Origin: JAWXUT01 sp044426075
GTDB lineage: Bacteria; Bacillota; Clostridia; Christensenellales; DTU072
Reading direction: 5' to 3'
Assembly: GCA_044426075.1 (NCBI GenBank)
Contig: JAWXUT010000084.1
Coordinates: forward strand, 1 to 7,734
Length of the DNA stretch: 7,734 nucleotides
The notes below the pieces were generated by a model. The model had not been told where the DNA came from and did not search any database. It saw nothing but the letters and a program-made list of their open reading frames with translations. Below are positions 1 to 5,343 of the stretch, one piece after another. How positions within the stretch are numbered: position 1 is the first letter of the stretch; every line of letters starts with the position of its first letter. The position numbers were made by a program, and so were the translations under genes.

Positions 1-112
1 CTTTCTTCAGCTCATACCTCACGATATGCACCTTGTGCGTTGCTATGCGGTTAGTTGTGAGAACCCCCGCTTCGGACTTTCACCGATTAGCTATGTGTCA
101 TACTCGGCACAC
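1..112 (-). mobile_element. Group II intron (probable subgroup IIC), 5' end of domain I, partial
   Basis: Read on the minus strand, this stretch starts with GTGTGCC at 112, matching the GUGYG 5' end of group II introns. It continues with landmarks of bacterial domain I: a TCGG-TGAAAG-TCCGA hairpin, a GCGG/CCGC stem, an AACGCACAAGG segment, a CATATC-GTGA-GGTATG hairpin (28-13) and CTGAAGAAAG. These follow the same order as in the well-known Oceanobacillus iheyensis IIC intron as I remember it (GUGUGCC, GGGUGAGAGUCCC, UAACGCAAGG, UCUGAAGGAAG). The putative intron starts two bases after the T-tract of the gatB terminator and in the same orientation, which is the typical IIC insertion site. The rest of the ribozyme and any reverse transcriptase/maturase gene would lie beyond base 1. 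The subgroup is inferred from similarity and site; domains V and VI are not visible. Confidence 0.82.
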
Positions 113-114
113 TT

Positions 115-145
115 AAAAAACGGACTACATTTGCAGTCCGTTTTT
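115..145 (-). terminator. Intrinsic terminator of the aspS-gatCAB operon
   Basis: The hairpin CGGACT (140-135) / AGTCCG (126-121) has the 8-base loop GCAAATGT. On the minus strand it is followed by six T residues (120-115). An A-tract on the other flank (145-141) can extend the stem by pairing with the T-tract. It begins 22 bases after the gatB stop codon, so it ends the four-gene transcript. Because T residues also flank it on the plus strand, it could work in both directions. It is also the likely targeting signal for the intron that starts at 112. Confidence 0.92.
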
Positions 146-167
146 ATTTGTTGTATTATTATATCAA

Positions 168-1589
168 TTATGCTTTAAAAACTGTGTCGGCTAGTTCGCG
201 TATTCTAGCATTGTTTGCTTTGCCACCCGTGCGGCGCATAACTTGCCCAACAATAAAGCCCATAACCTTGCTTGCGTCTTTCTGATAATCTGCAACAGAT
301 TTTGGATTGCTATCTGCTACATCTTGTAGTATTGCAATTATTTCATCATCAGAAACGGTAGCGGTTAGGTTCATTTCTTTGGTTAGTGCTTCTGGTGATT
401 TGCCCGTTTCAATTACTTTATCTAGCAATTTTAAACCCACACCTTTATTGATAACCTTTTCTTCAACCATTTTGATAATAGCTGTAAAGTCTGTTGCTGA
501 TACTGGGAAGATATACTCCTCTTGGTCTTTTACCAATTTCATAAGATCAACCATTATCCAGTTGCTTATCTTTTTAGGTGCATTGTAACTTGCAACACAA
601 GCTTCAAAATAATCAGAAACATATTTTGATGAAGTTAGAATTTTTATATCTTGCTCGGGAAGCGCGTAATCTTCTCTGTAAATTCTTTTACGCTCGCTTG
701 GAAGCATTACCATTGTGTCGCGCACCTTTTGCACATCTTCATCTGTTACAGTTAGTGCGATAATGTCTGGGTCGGGGAAATATCTGTAGTCTTGCGCTTG
801 CTCTTTGCTACGCATACTGAAACTCTCACCGCATTCATCATCCCATTTACGGGTTTCTTGCACAATTTTACCACCGCTCATAAGCACTTCGGCTTGTCTT
901 ACGGTTTCATATTCAATTGCGCGTGCTACACTCTTAAATGAGTTTAGATTTTTCATCTCTGTTCGTGTGCCGAACTCGGTTGCACCCTTTCTCTTTAATG
1001 ATATATTAACATCACAACGCAATCCGCCTTGCTCCATTTTGCACTCTGCAATGTCTTCATATATATAAGTTTCACGAACCATTTTATAGAACTCAACTGC
1101 CTCTTCTGCTGAAGACAACACTGGTTCAGTTACAAGCTCAATTAGCGGTGTGCCGCCACGGTTGTAGTCAACCAAACTGCCTACAGCTCTGCCTAAGTGA
1201 TTTAACTTGCCTGCATCTTCTTCAAGGTGGATTCTGTTTATCTCTATAACTTTACCATTTTCTAACTTTAGGCTACCACCTACGCACAATGGGTATACCA
1301 ATTGGCTTATTTGATAGGCTTTGCTTAAATCTGGATAGAAGTAATTTTTACGCTCAAAAACTGTATAGTGAGATATCTTTGAACCAATAGATAGTCCCGC
1401 TTTAATTGCAAGCTCAACCGCCCTTTTGTTTAATATTGGCAATGCACCTGGCATTCCAGTACAAACGGGGCAAGTGTTATGGTTTGACTCTGACCCAAAT
1501 TGATTTCTGCAACCACAAAAAACTTTGGTATTTGTGTTAAGCTCTGCGTGTATTTCTAATCCAATTACTATATCAAAATTACTTAACAT
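168..1589 (-). CDS. gatB: Aspartyl/glutamyl-tRNA(Asn/Gln) amidotransferase subunit B
   Basis: GatB is the tRNA-binding and kinase-like subunit of the cytoplasmic GatCAB complex. It activates the side-chain carboxylate of Asp-tRNA(Asn) or Glu-tRNA(Gln) with ATP so that ammonia from GatA can amidate it. The 473-residue protein has the family's usual full length. Visible are the N-terminal GLEIH motif (residues 10-14, with the metal-site Glu12/His14), a zinc-type cysteine set (C25, C27, C40, C43, with CPVC), the RIHLEEDAGK segment (119-128) and a DYNRGGTPLIELVTEP block (141-156). The C-terminal helical domain ends in a GGKAN-containing tRNA-contacting tail. The start ATG at 1589 is supported by AGGAG six bases upstream. 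It overlaps the end of gatA by 11 bases, implying translational coupling. It is the last gene of the operon; a terminator follows 22 bases after the TAA. Confidence 0.97.
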   Translation of the reverse strand: MLSNFDIVIGLEIHAELNTNTKVFCGCRNQFGSESNHNTCPVCTGMPGALPILNKRAVELAIKAGLSIGSKISHYTVFERKNYFYPDLSKAYQISQLVYPLCVGGSLKLENGKVIEINRIHLEEDAGKLNHLGRAVGSLVDYNRGGTPLIELVTEPVLSSAEEAVEFYKMVRETYIYEDIAECKMEQGGLRCDVNISLKRKGATEFGTRTEMKNLNSFKSVARAIEYETVRQAEVLMSGGKIVQETRKWDDECGESFSMRSKEQAQDYRYFPDPDIIALTVTDEDVQKVRDTMVMLPSERKRIYREDYALPEQDIKILTSSKYVSDYFEACVASYNAPKKISNWIMVDLMKLVKDQEEYIFPVSATDFTAIIKMVEEKVINKGVGLKLLDKVIETGKSPEALTKEMNLTATVSDDEIIAILQDVADSNPKSVADYQKDASKVMGFIVGQVMRRTGGKANNARIRELADTVFKA

Positions 1590-3006
1590 ACGCCTCTCCT
1601 TTTACAAACTTTGCGCACTCTGCTGCAATATCACATAACATTCCGTCATTACCCCTCATTGCCATAAACTGCATTCCAAGTGGCAAGCCTTTTGCGCCAA
1701 CACCATAAGGGATACTTATTGCGGGAACGCCAGCTATATTTGCGGGAACTGTGAACAAGTCTTCCATATACATAGCAATTGGATCACCTATTTTTTCACC
1801 TATTGCAAATGCCTCACCTGGTGTTGTTGGCAAAACCAACGCATCACAAGTATTGAAAACCGTGTCGAACTCTTTTCTTATTAGCTTTTGCACGCTTTTT
1901 GCTTTGTTGTAATATGCATCAAAATATCCGCTAGATAACACATAGTTACCTAACATTATGCGCCTTTTAACTTCTTTCCCGAAGCCTTCTGTGCGACTTT
2001 CAATATAAACACTTTCTAGGTCGCGTGCTTTTTCACTACGTGCTGTATACTTTATGCCGTCGAACCGCGCTAGGTTTGAGGTTGCTTCTGCGGGAGCAAT
2101 AATGTAGTAACACGCAAGCGTATTTGTGATATGTGGCATATCAACTTCTACAATTTCGCACCTTTCTTTTAGCCTTTCAACACCCGCCATAAAGTCTGAA
2201 TATTGTGGCATAGCTTTGTATGCATCCATAATTTGCTTACATACGCCCAATTTAATGGTATCTTTTTTGATAGAATCAAGTGGATTTACAATAGTAGTGC
2301 CGTCGTTTACATCTTTTCCAGCAAGAATTTCAAGTACATATCTGCAATCACTTACGCTTTTTGCTATTGGTGACGCTTGGTCTAATGAACTTGCATAAGC
2401 AACTATGCCATATCTTGAAACTGTACCATAGGTTGGTTTAATGCCCACAACACCATTAAATGATGCGGGTTGACGAATAGAACCGCCCGTATCTGTGCCG
2501 ATTGCGCAAGGAACTAAACCTGCTGCAACTGCAACTGCACTTCCGCCACTGCTTCCGCCCGCAACGTGGTTATTATTAACCGCATTGTGACACACGCCGT
2601 GTATGCTATTTTCTGTGCTTCCACCCATTGCAAACTCGTCCATATTGGTTCTGCCGATTATAACTGCACCCGCATTAAGCAACTTTTCTACTATGGTTGC
2701 AGAATATGGCGCTACAAAATCAACCAAAAATGCACTTCCGCAACTTGCCTTGTGTCCAGTGTATAGAATGTTATCTTTAATTGCTATTGGTACACCTGCT
2801 AGGGCACCCAATTTTTTTCCACTGTCTAGCTGTGCATCAATCTCTTTTGCACGGTCTAAACTGTCATAAAAGATTTCAACAACGGCGTTTAATGCCATAT
2901 TTTCTTCACATTTTTGCACAAAATAACGCACAACATCGTAAGACTTTAGATCACGACTTGCAATTTTTTCTGCTATTTCTTTAACTGATAACTTGTTGTA
3001 ATCCAT
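1579..3006 (-). CDS. gatA: Aspartyl/glutamyl-tRNA(Asn/Gln) amidotransferase subunit A (glutaminase)
   Basis: GatA is the amidase-signature subunit of GatCAB. It hydrolyses glutamine and passes ammonia through a channel to GatB. The protein has 475 residues, normal for bacterial GatA. The Ser-cisSer-Lys triad is complete: Lys77 in GVPIAIKD, the cis-Ser at 152 in GGSSGGS (150-156) and the nucleophile Ser176 in TDTGGSIRQP (171-180). These sit at a constant offset of two from the triad of Staphylococcus aureus GatA (79/154/178, from memory). The GIKPTYG stretch and the SLDQ motif are also present. The ATG at 3006 shares its A with the gatC TAA stop (TAATG), and only a weak GGTGG lies seven bases upstream, so translation is probably coupled to gatC. 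Its 3' end overlaps gatB. Confidence 0.97.
   Translation of the reverse strand: MDYNKLSVKEIAEKIASRDLKSYDVVRYFVQKCEENMALNAVVEIFYDSLDRAKEIDAQLDSGKKLGALAGVPIAIKDNILYTGHKASCGSAFLVDFVAPYSATIVEKLLNAGAVIIGRTNMDEFAMGGSTENSIHGVCHNAVNNNHVAGGSSGGSAVAVAAGLVPCAIGTDTGGSIRQPASFNGVVGIKPTYGTVSRYGIVAYASSLDQASPIAKSVSDCRYVLEILAGKDVNDGTTIVNPLDSIKKDTIKLGVCKQIMDAYKAMPQYSDFMAGVERLKERCEIVEVDMPHITNTLACYYIIAPAEATSNLARFDGIKYTARSEKARDLESVYIESRTEGFGKEVKRRIMLGNYVLSSGYFDAYYNKAKSVQKLIRKEFDTVFNTCDALVLPTTPGEAFAIGEKIGDPIAMYMEDLFTVPANIAGVPAISIPYGVGAKGLPLGMQFMAMRGNDGMLCDIAAECAKFVKGEAYVK
1596..1600 (-). promoter_or_regulatory. Ribosome binding site of gatB inside gatA
   Basis: AGGAG lies six bases before the gatB ATG and within the last codons of gatA. 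It fixes the gatB start at 1589 despite the 11-base overlap with gatA. Confidence 0.8.
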
Positions 3007-3278
3007 TATTCAACCACCAGCGGTGTTAAAAAACAACCGTCCTTTTCTCTTGGAGCGTTAGCCAAAATTTTGTCTACACTTAAACTCTCTTTAATTACAT
3101 CTTCGCGGAGGTCAGCAAGAGTCACAGTGGCTTCTTGCGCGCCGTCATCGTCGATTTCAATTGCCTTAATTTCATCAACAAAGGCTATAATTCTGCTAAA
3201 ATCTTTATCAAATGCAACTTTTTCTTCATCTGTAAAAGATAATTTGCTTAGATATTCTAAGTGGTCAATGTATGTCAT
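3006..3278 (-). CDS. gatC: Aspartyl/glutamyl-tRNA(Asn/Gln) amidotransferase subunit C
   Basis: GatC is the small subunit that wraps around the GatA-GatB interface and stabilises the complex. The 90-residue protein matches the family in length and layout: an N-terminal helical pair with HLEYLSKLSFTDEE, a central FVDEIKAI helix, the LREDV segment (residues 57-61), then NAPREKDGCF and a proline-containing end, LTPLVVE. The last part is the typical GatC tail that runs along GatA. The start ATG at 3278 lies eight bases after the aspS stop, and its ribosome binding site (AGGAGT, 3288-3283) overlaps that stop codon. The 3' end overlaps gatA by one base. Identification rests on motifs and on position next to gatA and gatB; I see no defect. 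Confidence 0.95.
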   Translation of the reverse strand: MTYIDHLEYLSKLSFTDEEKVAFDKDFSRIIAFVDEIKAIEIDDDGAQEATVTLADLREDVIKESLSVDKILANAPREKDGCFLTPLVVE

Positions 3279-3286
3279 AATTACTC

Positions 3287-5017
3287 CTACCTAATTTTTA
3301 TGTGAACTTCCCTCAATTGTTGTTCAGTTACAGCACTTGGTGCGTCTAACAAAAGGTCTTGCGCGGTGCTGTTCATTGGGAATGGGATAACTTCACGAAT
3401 GCTCTCTTGCTCTGTGATAAGCATAACAATGCGATCAAGTCCTGGTGCCATGCCCGCGTGAGGTGGTGCACCATAATGGAAAGCATTATATAATGCTGAA
3501 AACTTTTCAAGTAGCACTGATTCTTCATAACCCGCTATCTCAAAAGCCTTTTTCATAATGTCTGGGCGGTGGTTTCTTACTGCACCAGAAGACAACTCTG
3601 TTCCGTTGCAAACAATGTCATATTGATATGCAAGAATATCTAGTGGATCTTTATTTAAAAGTGCATCCATTTCGCCTTGTGGCATTGAAAATGGATTGTG
3701 AGTAAAGCCAACTTTGCCAGTTTCTTCGTCGATTTCATACATTGGGAAGTCAACGATAAAGCACATTTCAAAACTATCTTTTGCGATTAAATCCATTTTG
3801 TTTGCAAGTTCTGTACGGATTTGACCTGAAAGTTTGTTTACAACTGCAGGTGCATCGCATATGAAAAATAGTGTGTCATTTTCTTGCAAGCCAAGCATTT
3901 TGATTAACTCTTGTTGCTTCTCTTCTGGCAAGAATTTAACAATTGGACCCTTTAATTCATAGTCTTTTAGTATAGAAATATATCCCAAGCCCTTCATACC
4001 TATGCTCATTGCAAAAGCTAGCATTTTCTCGTGGAATGACTTTGGCATTTTTACACAATCTGGTACAACAATACCCCTAACTTGTTTCTTTTTAAAAGGA
4101 GCAAAGTCAACTGTTGCAAAATAATCGCTAAGATCTTCAATGATAAGTGGATTTCTTAAATCTGGTTTATCTGTGCCGTACTTTAACATACTTTCAGCAT
4201 ATGGGATCCTTTTATATGGTGCTTTGGATACCTTTTTGTCGGTAAATTCGCTAAACACACCAGTAAGAACTTTTTCTGCAACGGCAAAAACATCTTCTTG
4301 TGTTGCAAAAGCCATTTCAAAATCCAACTGATAAAACTCACCTGGTGACCTATCTGCACGAGCATCTTCGTCTCTGAAGCAAGGTGCAATTTGGAAGTAT
4401 TTATCAAACCCAGACACCATTAATAATTGCTTAAATTGTTGTGGTGCTTGTGGCAAGGCATAAAATTTACCCTTGTGTTTACGGCTTGGAACCAAATAAT
4501 CTCTTGCACCCTCTGGTGAAGATGATGTTAAAATTGGTGTTTGCATTTCTAAAAATCCCATCTCTTCCATTTCGCGACGAAGGAAACTTGTTATCTTTGA
4601 ACGCATAACAATGTTGTTGTGAACAGCTGGATTACGCATATCTAAAAAGCGATATTTAAGCCTTACATCTTCTCTTGTTGCAAGTGAATCTGAAACATCA
4701 AAAGGAAGTTGGTTTTTAGCAGTGCTTAGCACTTCCATTGTCTCCATTTTTAGTTCAACTTTACCCGTTGCTATCTTATTGTTAACGGTTTCTGCATCGC
4801 GTTGTTCAACTATACCAGCTACGCTTATTACGCTTTCTTTGGTAGGAATTGCAATGCTTTCATCATTAATAACCACTTGTGTTATGCCGTGATTATCCCT
4901 TAAATCGATAAATGTTACTCCGCCGTGATCACGAATTGTGTCTATCCAGCCAGCAAGTGTTACTTTACTGCCTACGCTATCAAGATTAATTTCGCCACAG
5001 TTTTTTGTTCTATACAT
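3287..5017 (-). CDS. aspS: Aspartyl-tRNA synthetase, probably non-discriminating
   Basis: This class IIb synthetase attaches aspartate to tRNA in the cytoplasm. The 576-residue bacterial-type protein has an N-terminal OB-fold anticodon-binding domain (about 1-100), motif 1 (about 139-161), the flipping loop SPEGARDYLVPS (167-178), motif 2 FRDEDARADR (214-223), a bacterial GAD insertion (about 285-415) and motif 3 GLDRIVML (526-533, Arg529). The OB fold carries RDHGG with His31, the residue type linked to relaxed tRNA(Asp)/tRNA(Asn) choice in Pseudomonas aeruginosa AspRS. The company of gatCAB in the same operon fits that role. Motif 2 continues as SPGEFYQLDFEM, a subtype I associate with alphaproteobacterial-type AspRS rather than the E. 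coli QPEFTQID form. The reading frame is open upstream to a GTG at 5107, but that region is the T-box and terminator. ATG 5017 with GGAGG five bases upstream is the real start. Confidence 0.96.
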   Translation of the reverse strand: MYRTKNCGEINLDSVGSKVTLAGWIDTIRDHGGVTFIDLRDNHGITQVVINDESIAIPTKESVISVAGIVEQRDAETVNNKIATGKVELKMETMEVLSTAKNQLPFDVSDSLATREDVRLKYRFLDMRNPAVHNNIVMRSKITSFLRREMEEMGFLEMQTPILTSSSPEGARDYLVPSRKHKGKFYALPQAPQQFKQLLMVSGFDKYFQIAPCFRDEDARADRSPGEFYQLDFEMAFATQEDVFAVAEKVLTGVFSEFTDKKVSKAPYKRIPYAESMLKYGTDKPDLRNPLIIEDLSDYFATVDFAPFKKKQVRGIVVPDCVKMPKSFHEKMLAFAMSIGMKGLGYISILKDYELKGPIVKFLPEEKQQELIKMLGLQENDTLFFICDAPAVVNKLSGQIRTELANKMDLIAKDSFEMCFIVDFPMYEIDEETGKVGFTHNPFSMPQGEMDALLNKDPLDILAYQYDIVCNGTELSSGAVRNHRPDIMKKAFEIAGYEESVLLEKFSALYNAFHYGAPPHAGMAPGLDRIVMLITEQESIREVIPFPMNSTAQDLLLDAPSAVTEQQLREVHIKIR

Positions 5018-5022
5018 AAATG

Positions 5023-5027
5023 CCTCC
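5023..5027 (-). promoter_or_regulatory. Ribosome binding site of aspS
   Basis: GGAGG lies five bases before the ATG at 5017 and just downstream of the leader terminator. It decides the aspS start against the upstream in-frame GTG codons in the T-box region. The resulting N-terminus, MYRTKNCGE, is the usual one for AspRS. Confidence 0.88.
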
Positions 5028-5047
5028 ACATTTTTTACTTTAAAATT

Positions 5048-5086
5048 AAAAACACCCCTTAAAAGCCTAACGACTTTTAAGGGGTG
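5048..5086 (-). terminator. Leader intrinsic terminator of the T-box
   Basis: A perfect 13-bp stem, CACCCCTTAAAAG (5086-5074) with CTTTTAAGGGGTG (5065-5053), has the 8-base loop TCGTTAGG and is followed by TTTTT (5052-5048) on the minus strand. It lies 31 bases before the aspS ATG. It forms when the cognate tRNA is charged; uncharged tRNA would stabilise the antiterminator and allow transcription into aspS-gatCAB. Confidence 0.95.
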
Positions 5087-5111
5087 AGTATTTACCCACG
5101 GTGCCACCCTT
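5079..5111 (-). promoter_or_regulatory. T-box sequence and antiterminator hairpin
   Basis: The T-box core AAGGGTGGCACCGTGGG (5111-5095) matches the AGGGTGGNACCGCG consensus closely. AAGGG (5111-5107) pairs with CCCTT (5083-5079), and GTGGG (5099-5095) pairs with CTCAC (5088-5084) with one G-U pair. This leaves the seven-base bulge TGGCACC (5106-5100). TGGC in the bulge is complementary to a GCCA tRNA 3' end, that is, discriminator G73. That suits tRNA(Asp), tRNA(Asn) and tRNA(Glu) alike, so it does not choose between them. The CACCCCTT bases used here belong to the 5' arm of the terminator, so the two folds exclude each other. Confidence 0.95.
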
Positions 5112-5254
5112 ATTGTTGCTTTTACGCAACCTCTTTAATATTTTGAGTGTTTACAATTGATGTTGCTATTCCTACTACTTACGCTTTAAGGTTTTCAGCC
5201 ACGACCTTAATTCTCTACTGCGTTTTCTAAAAAGGATAGGTTCAATATAAGTAG

Positions 5255-5283
5255 ATATTATCATATCGCAACCCAAAAGTCAA
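5255..5283 (-). promoter_or_regulatory. Sigma-A-type promoter of the aspS-gatCAB operon
   Basis: The -35 element TTGACT (5283-5278) is followed after 17 bases by the -10 element TAATAT (5260-5255). A TG two bases before the -10 (TGA-TAATAT) makes it an extended -10. The predicted transcription start is near 5249-5247, just before the first Stem I bases. An alternative -10, GATAAT, two bases upstream would give a 15-base spacer and is less likely. Confidence 0.7.
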
Positions 5284-5343
5284 CTATTTTGCTATCTTTT
5301 ACGATACATTATGCAGACTATTGGGCTAACGATACTAAATTTA
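5284..5343. other. Short intergenic spacer between the RND gene and the aspS promoter
   Basis: About 60 bases separate the RND stop (TAG followed directly by an in-frame TAA) from the aspS promoter. I see no hairpin with a T-tract, so no intrinsic terminator for the RND gene is evident; readthrough into the T-box leader is possible. The only visible pattern is a short direct repeat, ACGATAC, at 5301-5307 and 5329-5335 (plus-strand sense), whose meaning is unknown. Confidence 0.6.

Larger units (their letters stand above)
5041..5248 (-). promoter_or_regulatory. T-box riboswitch leader of the aspS-gatCAB operon
   Basis: The leader is a tRNA-sensing transcription attenuator. From 5' to 3' on the minus strand I see these parts. 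Stem I may have a base of ATTGA (5246-5242) with TCAAT (5160-5156), an ACGC (5223-5220) / GCGT (5184-5181) helix, an AG-rich bulge AGTAGAGAA (5219-5211) and an apical TTAAGGT (5210-5204) / ACCTTAA (5192-5186) stem with a GTGG-containing loop. A Stem III hairpin, GTTGC (5130-5126) / GCAAC (5119-5115), follows, then the T-box, antiterminator and terminator. The specifier is not certain. No GAC or GAT occurs in the transcribed leader. The best candidate is GAAT (5171-5168), which offers overlapping GAA and AAU codons, with AAC at 5164-5162 as an alternative. The T-box identity is secure; the Stem I fold and the cognate tRNA are inference. Confidence 0.95.

Noticed and set aside
1..112. Reading this stretch as another structured RNA, such as a riboswitch or SRP RNA.
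   Set aside because: The ordered group II domain I landmarks, the GTGTG boundary and the position after a terminator fit an intron better. No riboswitch consensus could be matched.
578..1068. Plus-strand open frames opposite gatB.
   Set aside because: They lie wholly antisense to a clear conserved gene, have no convincing ribosome binding site and resemble no family; they are shadows of gatB.
2126..3294. Several plus-strand open frames of 66-90 residues opposite gatA and gatC.
   Set aside because: They overlap one another and conserved coding sequence on the other strand, with Ser- and Leu-rich compositions typical of antisense shadows.
5018..5107. N-terminal extension of AspRS from a GTG at 5107 (30 more residues).
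   Set aside because: The extension is translated T-box and terminator sequence. ATG 5017 has a good GGAGG site and gives the normal AspRS N-terminus.
5175..5254. CTACTTA (5254-5248) pairing with TAAGTAG (5181-5175) as the base of Stem I.
   Set aside because: Most of the 5' arm lies upstream of the predicted transcription start. The pairing would also leave about 24 bases unpaired on one side, unlike any T-box Stem I I know.
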